Shown: positions 1 through 11,223, counted from the stretch's first letter. The stretch: DNA of 64,000 nt from Temnothorax longispinosus (GCF_030848805.1 NC_092363.1:5704001-5768000); one strand, 5' to 3'. Notes: generated from the letters alone by a model not told the origin. Program-made: numbers and translations.

Positions 1-1930
1 AGATCTTTTATTTTTTATTGTCAGAAAATTGGTTGTCAAAATAAACTATTAAAAAATTTATTTGAAGCGAAAATCTTCGTCTATTATTGGAAAATAGTAT
101 TTTGATAACGTAATAATGTATGAGATGCATATCCAAGCTTCGAAAAACTGGGGAATATTCCTGGATATTTTGCTTTTAATGGAATAGAAATTGATTTTTT
201 TATATCCAACTTAATGTTCTTTTACATGTAAGGAGCATAATATATATTTTAATAGCTAGAGTTAATGTGTAATTGACTTTTTCATTAATAAATTAATAAA
301 ATACATTAATTTTACTTTAAAGTTAAAGAGCTTTTAATTTTATTCAATGGTAATTTTTTATATCGTTTGCATCAAATATTCATATCTGTCTATTTTTACT
401 TTTTTATTTACTCAGATAATGTATAACGTATGAATTAGCTATATTTGATCAAATTTATTATAAATAAATATACAATACGCAATAGTCATACAACCTGTAC
501 AATCACATAATGGTAATTATTGATTTTGTTTGACGTCATCGACAATGTATATCTTGCTGCTTGCATTTATAATTACAGCCATTCAAACGTTCAACATACG
601 TGAGAATTGCAACAAGATAACAATATTATTTATGTAACTTGTATAATTTGACGCTCTGTAATATTTTATATAAAAAAGGTTACACACACACGCGTGTAAT
701 ACATAATATAATATTATCTATGCATACAATCCTCAACCGCGATATGGAAACAAACAAGTAACTCTTTTATTGTATACATACAGTTATTCATTTATAATAA
801 TTTATGACACAATCTATTGGAAATATTAGAAGAAAAAATATTAAATTTAATCCCTGTAAAAAAATCTGCAATTATGTCTAATTTCTGAAATTCAAGAAGT
901 CTTCAAACGGCTAACTACTTGCCCACGTTTTTCTTTGAGTCTAATAATTGCCATTCTTCGTTTGGGGAAAACATGTGTGCGCATAAAGATTCGAGTGGTT
1001 TCTCTTCGTCAAGATCGGGTCAACGGACGAATATGCTAACGACTCCGTGGGGTTAATGAGTCTTTTGAGCGAGGCTACTCTCTTGTCGCGCGGCTCTTGA
1101 GTAGACTAGCCAATCGCGGAACTACGTCAGGAACTCGTGACTTGAAGAATCTGCGGAAGACCTATATATACTTCGACAAACGTGAGGAGGAGATGCCGCC
1201 TTGCATGACGCAGCTGATAACAAGTCTGATTTGCTAGCTTTAATCACGGCTTGACATAAGATGATTATCTTTTTAGGAAAACGGAAGTGTGAAAAATTTA
1301 TAAATGTTTTATCAAAAGGATCAAAATTAGAATATGTATTCTACTTTTTATATCAAGACAATACTATGAAATTTTCTGAAAATAGAAAGAATATTCTTAG
1401 AAATTAGAACGTCTGGGCTAAAGTAGATAATGTATGAATATTAGACATTGGATTATCTATAATTTGTAGAATTTACTTTAGATATGAATTTATTTAAAGT
1501 GAACTTTATTTGATTCATTTTGATTCTGATCATTTCTTATATAAATAGAATTTTTCATAAGAAATGTAATGTGACTGCGTAAAAATTCTAGATATACATT
1601 TAACGGAGGAGAAAGCACAATGTGAAGGATTAACCCAGTACCAGCTGCAGTATATATAGCAAACTCTCGCAGAATGTACTTTGATATATACAATGTTCAA
1701 GAATAATATCGTATTACGTTAAATAAAATTCATGACCCGAGTTTCTTCATACAGCTATTAAAAAAGAAAAAGAAGATACCAGCAGCGTAAAAAACGGGTT
1801 TACACCGGAAAACTTCGCGCCGCTCCTAATTTCCCTATCTCGACGAAAAAAATGCAATTTATATCTCGCTCGACAAAGCGGATATTCTTTTTGACTGGTT
1901 ATCGCATGCCCATCTGGCTCCGTCCATTGC
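1..1930. other. AT-rich non-coding stretch, no gene seen
   Basis: Mostly A/T-rich sequence with no open frame above about 75 codons and no recognisable protein. A more G+C-balanced patch at about 900-1260 holds a TATATATA run near 1162-1171, but I see no splice site or coding frame to go with it, so I do not call a promoter. Nothing else stands out. Confidence 0.6.
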
Positions 1931-2390
1931 CTTGAAGCAGACGAAGCCGGCAGGAAGCCACGCGAATGCAAATTAATGTTCGAACGTTATACGCGCGATA
2001 GGGGAGCGTTATGGCGCCGCGGTGGAGCGCGGCGCGTTTACGCCGGCCTGGTCGGTTCGTCGTTCCTTTATCTTTATCGCCGCGGGAACGGCCGAGGAAC
2101 CAGACTGTCGAGAACTGACTCCGAGAGTTCGTTTTCGTGGTGGCTGCACCGGTGCTCCACTCTGAAACCGCGCCCCTTTTCGCATAATGAGCTCGTTTGT
2201 ATCGCCTTTATTGGAGAAAGAGACGGGGTATATTCCTGCTCCGAAGAGAAAATTTTCTTCCTCTTCCTTTCTTTCTTAGTTCCTCCGTCGTGTGCCGACA
2301 TACTCCATACCTTTTCGAGCACTACGCCATTAACCGTTCGAGATCCTCGCAAACGATGTTTAAATGTATTATGACCAGAGATGCGAGTTA
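1931..2390. other. CpG-rich block, no recognised gene
   Basis: Base composition switches abruptly to CpG-dense sequence with several GCGCG and CCGCGG motifs near 2010-2100. Open frames of 92-132 codons exist on both strands but overlap each other and are rich in Arg/Ser/Phe, as expected from composition alone. It could be a promoter or 5' exon, since insect first exons are often CpG-dense, but no paired donor and acceptor supports that. Confidence 0.4.
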
Positions 2391-3012
2391 GTTAAATACT
2401 TGAAAAATATATTATGCTATGTATATAGTATTGTTGAATAATATTTATGAACAGAGATCCTTAATTGAAATTCCAATACGTCCAATGAAATGGATAGCTT
2501 TTGCAATTACACGAACGATAACTCGCTTTGCATATTTAATAACTTAACTTCTGCAGATGAAATCTCTTAGTTAAAAATATATCACGACCGGTTATAAAAA
2601 AATCTTCGCGATTATTAAAATTTATTTGCTCTCTTTACTTTTCGTAAAAAAAACTAAATAAAGTTTAAATTCTCGGGTAGCGCACATAGCAAGAGTTCGA
2701 TGAACTTGTGAGATAACATGGAAGGCAGGCCACTGAATGCAAGGCATCTGATCTCATATTAATGCAACGAAGCATCTCGAGGAGCAACCCAATTTCTACT
2801 GGGTCAGATATTTTCCCGTGCTGTACCAGGCGCTAATGCTGCAGTGCAACGCGGAGTCAACTCGCTGAATATCGCACGTGCTCGCGACGATATCTCGTAG
2901 AGCACACGATAATTCACGCGGGAGCGAGCTATTAATAATCTTTCTTGACTTTCGAGCAAAAGCCGCGCGCGAGGCAAGAATGGATGAAGAAGCGCCATGT
3001 GAGTGGAAGACC

Positions 3013-3017
<5 letters not shown>
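2391..3017. other. Non-coding stretch, nothing distinctive
   Basis: AT-rich up to about 2690, then mixed composition. No gene, inverted repeat or tandem repeat that I can support. It runs directly into the GA microsatellite. Confidence 0.5.
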
Positions 3018-3090
<73 letters not shown>

Positions 3091-3105
3091 GGGAGAGAGA
3101 GAGGG
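3018..3105. repeat. (GA)n microsatellite with AAAG and GGGA interruptions
   Basis: Nearly pure purine tract of GA dinucleotides interrupted by AAAG and GGGA variants, about 88 bp. Open frames across it on both strands are pure Arg/Glu or Ser/Leu repeats and are artefacts of the repeat. The interruptions suggest an old, partly decayed array. Confidence 0.95.
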
Positions 3106-5778
3106 TCGAGAGAAGAGAGACGCAAACACGAGCGCTCATTACGTCGCCGTTCTCGTGGCGCGAGATGAATAATTAATAACGCGAAGGGCATGCGAGCCGC
3201 GCTTTTGTACTACAAAATAGTTTCGTGTAAGTCAGGCAGGTAGCAGGACATACCTGATGAGAATCGATAAGCGAACTTATTAAACCATATGCGTACGTGA
3301 ACATTTTTCTCAAGTAAATCATCAAATATCGACGTTTATAATTCACAATTTTTCATAAATGTAAAAAGGTCTTGAAGAGCCATTATCGCAAATTAAAAAT
3401 AATTGCGACAATTTGTTACAATTGTCCTGGCAATCAGTCAAAAAGTTAAATTTCTAATTAAATAAGCGCTATAGTTGCGATTGTGTGACAGAAGAATAAA
3501 ATTAAATCAGTTATTTTAAATTCTCATTCTTTCAATGTTAAAAATGCTTTTAAATTACCAGATTTTTTGTAATATTTATAGAAAAACCAAGACGCATCAA
3601 AGAACACGCGATTGCAGAAAAGTGCGATGAATCTTGTACTTCGCATTTTGTAAAAATAATCAACAAGCTCATGTGCTTTCGTTTTCGAGTTTGCATCATG
3701 ATATAACTTGATTTTGCTAGAAATATAGAAACGGGCGCATATGTTGTAAGTGGATGGATCGCTGAAGTAGTGATAATATAAAAGTATATGTCGTAACTCT
3801 CTCGGAGGATAGGCTATTGCAGCGGGCTACTGACGTCATAAACAACTCAGAAAACTTCGATTGTGAAACTTTTCTATGGATAAGGTGGCAAGACGGCAGA
3901 GCGCAGAGATTCCCAATATGCGTTATACGCCGCGTTCGTCCCAGTCCGGAAACAAATGTCACTGAGCTATTAAAACTTCTAAACTCGCCGCCGGATCGAA
4001 CGTAAATAATGCTCTCTCCGCTAGCACTAACCTGATTTATCGACGTTTCCAACTTGGCTTTACTATTGGCAGGATTGCTGCGAAGGAAGCGCGACGGTTG
4101 ATATTTGTCTCGGCAAACATGGGGGATGATGAGGAGAGAACTTGGAGATAATTAAATCTCGAAACATCGCATATGCCGTAATTACGCACAATAAAACATG
4201 GATCCTCATCAAACATCAAGAGAGCTTGAATTAATCCTTACATTTCTTACATACTGCATCGAGTACTGTTACCGTTTCCAGTAGAAGTAAAAATTATTCT
4301 TTATAATTGATAATAACTGATGATAAAAAATATAAGTTTATTTAAGTTTCTTTATTTAAGTAACCCAAACTTAAATACTAATGCTAAATAAAATAGTTTA
4401 AAGCTTAGAAAACCCTAATTAATAGCAAAGAGAAAATTTTTGTCTTCGCGAAGCTTCGAATTTCGCCCTCTTTCTTAATATGCGCAATATCCTGGATTTC
4501 GTTCGTAGGCCGTTCGTAGATCCCGTTTGTTTTCACAATTCATACCTAAGACAACAGCACGTACCGGAAAAAGCGATGCGTCACAACGCTTTCCGCCGTG
4601 CGGGCAAGTCCCGCGGAGCCACAGACAGCCCGCGCGAGAGTAATCGTAAAATACGGATATACCGCCGACGGGCGTGTTGGCGCATGCATCTCGAATGCAG
4701 CCGAGAACGCAGATTGCAGGTGTCAGCGGCTCGGTGGTCCTACGGTGAACTTTCGCCAGGCAGTATTTCATAAAAGTCGACGCTCCGCGCACCGCAACGG
4801 ATAAAGCAACTATACCGCGGCGCCGCCGCGCCGTCGCGCGCCGCGCCGCCCTTTTTCCCCATCATCTCCTGTTCGCTTTTGCAACCAGCCACAGGCTCCA
4901 CCGGTTCTTACAGCGACGCGGTTGCTCGCGCAACAGCTAGTTTATTCAAATTTGACGTAATGTTTTCGTACAGGATCTCGTGTATTCGTCCGTGCTTGGA
5001 AGACGTTCTTCTCGCCCCTTTGGTTGCGCGCATATTGAATTCCGCGGTGATTTCCGGATTCGAGATTCTCTCTAATATTGCGCGCATCATACGATAGAAT
5101 AAGATTCGAAATAAAAGATTGAAACAAATTATGAATTCAAGATAAAATGCAAATTTATGTTTTGTTTTAAATAATACTAAAAGTGTAAATATAAAATAAT
5201 GTAATGTAGTAACATAATATGGAAGTAATAATTATTTTTTGAAAAGTTTAGTAAAATTACGAAGTGGCTAATATTACACTTCAATAGAGTTGTAACATTA
5301 ACGGTTCGCAACCTTTTTAAATGATGTATCTCAAACACGACCTACGTAAAATGAAGGCAACAAGTAATCTCGCGGTGATACGTCCAATCCGATTCAACGT
5401 TAAAACACGCCATCGAATATATCCGGATACGCTTTGCGCTACGAAATGGCTCGAAACAAAGCCGCTCCTGTGCAAAGTTTACAGCGATGCGTTATCCCGG
5501 CTACGCTTTTCCCGACACATGTGTGTGCGTGTGTGTATGTGTGGCTACGGGAAACAACCGACGCTTCTGGATTCGCGATGACATCCTTCTTTATGGTAGC
5601 CGTCTGTGCGGATCGGCCGTGTCCAACGTTCTCAGCAAATAGCCCACGTCTTGGCCGGGAAAATCCTTCCTCGCCGAAGACGAAGAAATACGAGCGGAGA
5701 CACGAGAGATGTCCCTTTCACTTTTGTTTCAGTCCGTAAAGACGATTCGCAAACGCGTGCAATTTTCTTTTTTATGAA

Positions 5779-5786
<8 letters not shown>
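3106..5786. other. Non-coding stretch with a CpG-rich segment
   Basis: AT-rich to about 4440, then CpG-richer from about 4480 to 5070 and again from 5320 to 5740. Open frames reach 111 codons, overlap on opposite strands and match nothing I recognise. A short GT-rich run (GTGTGTGCGTGTGTGTATGTG) lies at 5520-5541. No gene called. Confidence 0.5.
4815..4850. repeat. Extremely G+C-rich CpG burst
   Basis: A 36-bp run made only of C and G apart from one T, built from CCG, GCC and CGCG units, followed by a CTTTTTCCCC pyrimidine tail. It is conspicuous against the AT-rich flanks. It may belong to a CpG-rich regulatory block, but no transcript structure supports that. Confidence 0.7.

Positions 5787-5819
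<33 letters not shown>
5787..5819. repeat. (AC)n microsatellite
   Basis: Uninterrupted AC dinucleotide array of about 16 units, preceded by ATATATAT. Its purity suggests it is likely to vary in length between individuals. Confidence 0.95.
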
Positions 5820-5821
<2 letters not shown>

Positions 5822-6723
5822 ATCTTCTTGCGCGCGAACGAGTTAATAAGCATACTTGACACTTTCGTTAAGTCTTCTTGAAACTTTTAGGTTGGGCAAA
5901 TATTAATTTTCACTGCGCTAACGGCCGTTCAACTCGGTTCCCACGATGACAATCAAGGAGACGTAGGGCTCCAAGCAAGAGTTTGTAAAATTAAATTCAG
6001 CTCGCCGAAACGATAAAGACGAGTCATTATCACCGATAATAGTCATCGACCGTAATTTCCGATGGCAATCAAATATCCAATATACTAGAACATTTTACAT
6101 TCGCGCGAGTGATGAATGGAGGAACATAGATAAATGTTGAAAGTACCGTATGCGACAATAATTAATCATTTCCGCCCAATTTATAAAGACACATATAATC
6201 CAACACGATCATTGTCGCCTTTGTAACGCGTCGTTCGCTCATTTATGTATGACACTAATTACGTAGATAATGCGAGCCGCCGCCTGTCTGTCGGTCCGAA
6301 TAAAAATTAGAGTGCATTTTTCTCACGATTTTTATCCGGAAAGCAAAACGGCGAGGCATATGTCGTAAATCATCGGCCTGAGACTTCTTTTACGATCGAA
6401 TCGACGACAGCGACGACATTGCGGGTCAAATTTAACAGCGTATGTATACCAAAACGGTAAACCGTAAGACGATCAATTTTTCCTTCGTCAAATATAAAAT
6501 ATTTCAATGAGGTAAGATGGTAAACGACTGTCAAGTCTGTTCGTCTTAGGGGGATGTCCGTGCGTGACGTCAATCGGAGAGATAGCTGAGATAAACAGAA
6601 AAATGAAAGGCGCGGAAGAATGTAAGGCTCGGGGGAGCCTCTGCAGTAAGAATTTGCATAAACAAACGTCATCGTCCACTGCGTTTCGAATCTTTGCGGC
6701 GACCGGAATTGACGTTATTTATT
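5820..6723. other. Non-coding stretch, no gene seen
   Basis: Mixed-composition sequence with open frames no longer than 100 codons and no recognisable product. No repeats beyond background. Confidence 0.5.
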
Positions 6724-6798
6724 CTTTCTCTCTCTATCTATATAGCTATCTATCTCTATCTCTATCTCTATCTCTATCTCTCTATCTCTTTTTTTTTA
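6724..6798. repeat. (TCTATC)n hexanucleotide repeat with poly-T tail
   Basis: Pyrimidine-rich array of TCTATC/TATCTC units with an imperfect start (TATATAGCTATC), ending in a T homopolymer. It is a degenerate microsatellite of about 75 bp. Confidence 0.85.
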
Positions 6799-7818
6799 AC
6801 TAAATGGCATCCGAGAATTTCAACCGAGCAAGAGACGTCAGTGTCGTTTAACTGACGCAGCTGTTTTCTCTCTTTTCTCGTACATCTCCTTTTTCTGCGC
6901 GGACATACTCCGAAGAATTCGCTTGATCGTTCATCTTTTCTCGAGAGAACATTTCGACAGTAGAAGAAAAAGTCGAAAGGTCCTCTATTATTACGCCACT
7001 TGTTATATCACCCTTTTTGAATAGTTATGCAAAGCCGAACGATCGAATTTTATTCTGAAATTATTCATCGAAGATATTGACTGAATTGTACACAAAAGAA
7101 ATTTTATACTTTGAATGATTCACAGACTGTTTGACAAACTAGCTGTTACAATAGTTTATAGGAACCCGCGATGAATATAACAGCCTTGAGGAAAAAACGA
7201 GATTACATTTGATGCTATTTGGTATTGAAATAGGTATTGGAACGTTTTTGATAAGCAGTGGTATAATTTAATAGCATCAATTCTAATTAGCTAAAGTTTA
7301 AAAAAAAAGAGGTAACTCGGGGAAAGAAAACTCGAATGAAAGAAACGGTGGGCGGAAGTCGTGAATGGACTTCACCGGTCTTATCGTTGTAATAGAAAGA
7401 ATAACGTCGAACTCGATAGAAGCAGCCGGGCTGCAATAAACGAATTTCAATCTAGCGGCCTTTGTTTCGCGAATCAAGGAAGTGCCGAGGCTTTTCGTAC
7501 TTCTCAAAGATAAGAACCGCGATTCAATGGTAGATGAGAAAAAGCGATAGGAGAGGGATGGCCGGAATGTGGGAGGGAAACGGAAAGCGGCAAAAGTCAG
7601 AAGAAACAGTTCTCTCAATCCGCTTTTCATTGAGCACGCCGATTCTACCACGCTTCTAATTACATTACAAATACAAAGCCAGTCGGCTTTATTGAGTGAA
7701 AAAGTAAAATAAGTGAATATCCTGTATTCCCCTCTGACGAGGAGTAACTTAAAACACAAGCTTGAAAAAAAATATATATGTATGAAAAATTAAATAAAAT
7801 GAAAATATATATATGTCG
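6799..7818. other. Non-coding stretch
   Basis: Holds a 153-codon open frame on the minus strand (7298-7759), rich in Phe, Ser and Leu and unlike any family I know; I treat it as chance. An 11-bp perfect inverted repeat (TTGATGCTATT / AATAGCATCAA) brackets about 7209-7280. No gene called. Confidence 0.5.
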
Positions 7819-8137
7819 CAGGGATTTCATGTAATTCGTTTTTCTGCAAAATTCCTAGAAAATCCACAAAAAACTGGAATTGTGGAATGAATAAAAATTA
7901 CGCAATCTTACTAATGATTTTGCAAAATCCTGGTTCTGTCAGTGAAATTGTGAATTGAAATTCTTACTTAATTTATATTTATAAATGATTTATAAATTAT
8001 GTTTATAAATATAAATATAATTACATAAATTTATATTTATATTTATATTAATAATTTTTATTCAGTACAATATCCCGGTTTTTTGTGGATACTCTGGGAA
8101 TTTTGCAAAAAAATAAACAAATTACACAAAACCCCTG
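7819..8137. mobile_element. MITE-like element with about 85-bp imperfect TIRs
   Basis: The left end starts CAGGGATTTCATGTAATT. The reverse complement of the right end starts CAGGGGTTTTGTGTAATT. Similarity continues inward for about 85 bp, including shared GCAAAATTC, ATCCACAAAAAAC and GAATAAAAATTA blocks. The centre (about 7960-8050) is simple AT sequence rich in TTTATA. There is no coding capacity, so it would depend on an autonomous relative. CAGGG ends are common in hAT elements, but I do not see an 8-bp target duplication, so the superfamily is open. Confidence 0.75.
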
Positions 8138-9154
8138 TGACAGATATATATAATATATCTTAGAATACATTATATATAGTGATTAATTAGGAATATTAGA
8201 TTTGGCGATTAAATAACTTTCTCGATTAAAGATTTGTAGCTTCATTGAGACAGCGACTATTTATCAAAGTAGATATTCATATGTAGAGAATATAAATATT
8301 AAACATAAGTATTTTATTAAACACTTTCAGTGTCTTAATATAATCCAAATTATTTTCTATGCATTGCATTAAATAATATTGCGAAATAGTGCACGGAATG
8401 GTGCCGCACGACCGTCACAGGAATAAACAATTAATTATGCAAGTGACAAATAAATGAATAATAAATTACTTACCCCCACGTCGCTCCGCTGGCCGCCCGA
8501 TGCCACCCTGACCTCCTCCTCCTCTCTAGTTCCACAGTTGTTGTTTCCACATAATTACTAGTCACTCGTAAAGAAAAGGGTTAGACGCGCAGTTATGTCA
8601 CTGATTACCGGAATACGTTGTCCGTGCGACAGTTAAGCATGGCACTCTCGACGTTAATAGTGCGTGGTGCGTACTTTATTACTTATAGCTACGAAAGAAT
8701 GCTCTGTATTAGAAAGAATATCGCGAAGGAACCACGATTTTAGCACTAATAAATTACGATCCGTCCGACGTGTCCCGTTACGCGACGCAAAGTGGCGCAG
8801 CGAATGAATCTCTAATGGCGGCAGGCGGACGGTATTTGAGCAACTTCACGCTGCACTCGTTCATAGGGGTATTTTGGCGCATCTTCAAATAACAGTTACA
8901 TGTTTCGAGACGATCACGCCATGTTGATACAAACGATCGATAATACGAGAAAATACGAAATAAAATTAGATGAACATCCGTAGAATGCGAGTTATTTAAT
9001 CGCAAGATCTAATATTATTACGTTAGATTTTGACCAAGAATCTATATCATAAATGTCGGGTTCTCGCGGCGGACAAATACGATTAACTTCCACGATTGAC
9101 GACTCGTAGATGTATATTGAGATTAGATTTACTACTTTATTTATCGAAACAAGT
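8138..9154. other. Non-coding stretch
   Basis: AT-rich to about 8460, then a patch of balanced composition with no recognised product. No open frame above 75 codons. Nothing else supportable. Confidence 0.5.
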
Positions 9155-9454
9155 ATTTTGCGCGATTCATCCGAAATAGCGAACAGATATGTATTCGTAT
9201 GTAAATTATTATTTTCCTCTTTTAAAACACTTATACTGTTTTAAGGCTGCTGTTTCATGTGTCGTACGACAAAATTTTCAAGCGTATTGATTGGCTAATT
9301 TCTAGAGACTTGAGAACTTCTGTCCTGTAACCAATCAACGGGCTTGAAGTCGTCCGACAAGTGAAATAGTACCCTCTTAACGTAATTTTACGCGTCCGAA
9401 ATAACGAAAAGATATTTGTTTATGAATTATTTTTTTCTCTTTTAAAATACTTAC
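9155..9454. repeat. Pair of diverged direct repeats flanking a small TIR element
   Basis: Copy one (about 9155-9232) and copy two (about 9384-9454) share the order TCCGAAATA.CGAA.AGATAT, then TATG.AATTATT, then TTTTCTCTTTTAAAA, with indels of 3-5 bp. The period is about 230 bp. The TTAA-flanked element 9245-9376 sits almost exactly between the copies. Either a local duplication was later split by the element, or both belong to a larger decayed repeat. Confidence 0.65.
9245..9376. mobile_element. 132-bp TTAA-flanked MITE-like element with imperfect TIRs
   Basis: TTAA stands at 9241-9244 and again at 9377-9380. Inside, the left arm reads TGTTTCATGTGTCGTACGAC and the reverse complement of the right arm reads TATTTCACTTGTCGGACGAC. 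Both continue into TTCAAGC..GTTGATTGG-type sequence, with a 5-bp gap. The arms take up most of the element, so it is nearly a foldback. TTAA targets are typical of piggyBac-type transposition; that is inference, as there is no transposase here. Confidence 0.65.
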
Positions 9455-9496
9455 GGATTCACCGTAATTTTACTTACGCAATTGCATTTTTAAAGT

Positions 9497-9615
9497 CTGC
9501 GTTCGGAAACGTCACCCGAGTGCACACGAGTATACTCTCTTCTCTTTCCATCTCAGCGAGTTAGAAGAGGAGAAGGGAGTATACCCGTGTACCCGGGTGA
9601 CGTTACCGAACGCAG
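9497..9615. repeat. 119-bp inverted repeat, probable small foldback element
   Basis: The left arm starts CTGCGTTCGGAAACGTCACC and the reverse complement of the right arm starts CTGCGTTCGGTAACGTCACC. The match continues for about 47 bp through GTATACTC..CTTCTC with a handful of mismatches. The loop is about 25 bp. No certain target duplication is visible (flanks TAAAGT and CCAAAG). It could be a MITE or a decayed palindrome just upstream of the candidate promoter block. Confidence 0.75.
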
Positions 9616-9859
9616 CCAAAGAAGCTTGGATACACTCACGTCGCAAATTTCAAACTTTCCGTCGCGCCGGTCTGAACTGGTCTGAACGTTATAATTACCG
9701 AATCGGAGCGCGGAGTAATACGCGAATCAAGTAACGGGAGCAACGAACAGCCGTGATATGTCAATCGATTATGAATAATACGTTATGTGTGCCTCGAGGA
9801 TTTGTGCGTTCGAAAATCCTATAATCCGTACAATTTTTAGACGCCACTTTCCGTCAGCA

Positions 9860-10150
9860 AGGAACAACCGTTAATTTGACTCGCGTAGCGTCGCGCGGCA
9901 CGGCACTAAGGTGTCGCCGGCGGGGTGGGGCGGCGGGCGGCGAGCGGCGAGTCACTCTGCGTCTGTTGGCTGTGGGGGGTGAGTCGGGTGAATCGCGCAC
10001 GTTGTAGATCGATGGTTGAGAGGTACGCTTAATTAATAAGCACAATCGCAATGAATCACGATGTCTATCGACCGCAGAGAACGATCGGCAGGAATTCGTC
10101 GCTTGTGTGGAAGCTCGTCGAGACTCCGTGCACCTCGCGCGAGCAGTCGT
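9860..10150 (+). promoter_or_regulatory. CpG-rich block, candidate promoter region
   Basis: Composition becomes strongly G+C and CpG-rich, with a GGCGGGGTGGGGCGGCGGGCGG-type run near 9918-9940, immediately upstream of sequence bounded downstream by a good splice donor. No TATA box is evident. AGCAGTCGTTC at about 10142-10152 resembles an arthropod initiator, but I see no matching downstream element, so the start site is unresolved. This is inference from composition and position only. Confidence 0.35.
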
Positions 10151-10304
10151 TCAACCAAAATCTGTCGCGCGATTTATCGGCAAATAGACGACGACCGTGT
10201 TTCTCAGGCATCGCATTCCGCGGATATCTGTCCCACCGTAACTCGCATTCGTGTCAGGTTAAGGCGAGACAGAATAATCTCGTAAGAAGCAGTGACTTGG
10301 TTTC

Positions 10305-10412
10305 ATGACCAAGCGCGTGCCGCGTATTCGTGTTACCCGAAGCGCGGAAAGTGCGCGAAGGTACCGTACGCGAAGGTGCGCGAAGGTGCACGAGTGTCTC
10401 GAACGAGTGTAG
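10305..10412 (+). CDS. Possible upstream ORF, 35 residues, Arg-rich
   Basis: ATG at 10305 opens a 35-codon frame ending at TAG 10410-10412, wholly inside the putative first exon. The peptide is very basic (many Arg), which follows from the CpG-rich sequence. If the exon is real, this would be an upstream ORF able to reduce downstream initiation. There is no evidence of selection on the peptide itself. Confidence 0.2.
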   Translation: MTKRVPRIRVTRSAESARRYRTRRCAKVHECLERV

Positions 10413-10494
10413 CTCTCCGCGGCTGGTAACAGTGGTGTCGTGTATCGTGTGAATTGGCGTGCATTCGTTTATCGCGGTAATTCGCGAGATAGCC

Positions 10495-10524
10495 ATGGGC
10501 GTTTGGCGGATCGTAACTGGTTAG
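10495..10524 (+). CDS. Possible upstream ORF, 9 residues, good start context
   Basis: GCCATGG gives this ATG a near-ideal eukaryotic initiation context. The frame reads MGVWRIVTG and stops at TAG 10522-10524. A further ATG at 10611 closes after five codons. Several short frames before the donor fit a regulated 5' UTR, but this depends wholly on the exon being transcribed. Confidence 0.25.
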   Translation: MGVWRIVTG

Positions 10525-10739
10525 GGCGATCTGACAGTTCCTTCGCGTTGTCTCGTCGCGGGAGTGCCGCGTAAAGTAGTGTCGGGCGATCTCGTTGTAG
10601 GTATCTTTCGATGCGCGAGCGATCGTAACCTTTCCTTCCGCGAGTGTGAATCCGTGTGCCTGGAGCAACGACACGGCGGAGCGGGGGAGGAGGAGAGGCG
10701 GCCCGGAGAGGCATCGGGCAACGGCGGAGCAACCCCGAG

Positions 10740-11182
10740 GTGAGCGATTTTTCTACTTACCTGTTATTATTTGTCCGTTGTTCATTATACGTGTAATTAA
10801 TTGTGGCCGTGTGCTGTAATCCGGATATCGCTTTGCTGCGTAACGTAAGATATTTTTTTATTATTGGAAAACAAGATATAATTTCGATGAATTCATACTT
10901 GGATACCGAATGCAACAATTGATTCTTATGCACGAATAAACGAATCGTCGGAAATGGAACTCGCTGAAATTATACACGAGTTGTTTCGATTTTTGTTTTA
11001 AAATACTTTAGATATTTAATTGTTGTTCAGAAGCGGACTAATTTTTGCAATTTACTTTTTATAAATTTTTAAATTTTCATATCGGAGTATGTAATTAGCT
11101 TTTAATTTCATTATTGTTATTTTTTGAGATATTAACTATTTTGGGCGTTGCTATAATGTATGAATATGTTTTTATTTTACAG
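10740..11182 (+). other. Putative intron 1 (443 bp)
   Basis: Begins GTGAGC and ends TTTTTATTTTACAG. The intron is much more AT-rich than the exon before it, as usual in insects, with T-rich runs towards the 3' end. Both boundaries were chosen by eye from splice consensus; no transcript is available. Confidence 0.45.
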
Positions 11183-11223
11183 ATCAACGTTCCTGTTATA
11201 ACTCCGCTGCTGCGCATCGTTTG
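11183..11223 (+). other. Putative 41-bp internal exon
   Basis: Bounded by a pyrimidine-rich acceptor (TTTATTTTACAG at 11171-11182) and a strong donor (TTG|GTGAGT). The exon has clearly higher G+C than either flanking intron. At 41 nt it is short and not a multiple of three, which fits a 5' UTR exon better than an isolated coding exon. The next exon of this gene is not identifiable in the window. Confidence 0.5.

Larger units (their letters stand above)
10142..10739 (+). other. Probable non-coding first exon (5' UTR)
   Basis: CpG-rich sequence ending in a good donor, CCGAG|GTGAGC. No long open frame runs off its 3' end; instead there are short frames that close within it, as in a 5' UTR. A 443-bp intron with a proper acceptor follows. 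The 5' boundary given is a guess from the initiator-like AGCAGTCG; the true start could be anywhere from about 9900 to 10450. A small GCGCGAAGGT-type tandem (three copies) lies at 10352-10389. The gene's identity cannot be read from this window. Confidence 0.45.

Noticed and set aside
1155..1190. TATA-box promoter at the TATATATA run
   Set aside because: AT-rich background makes such runs common; there is no initiator, CpG block or spliced exon downstream.
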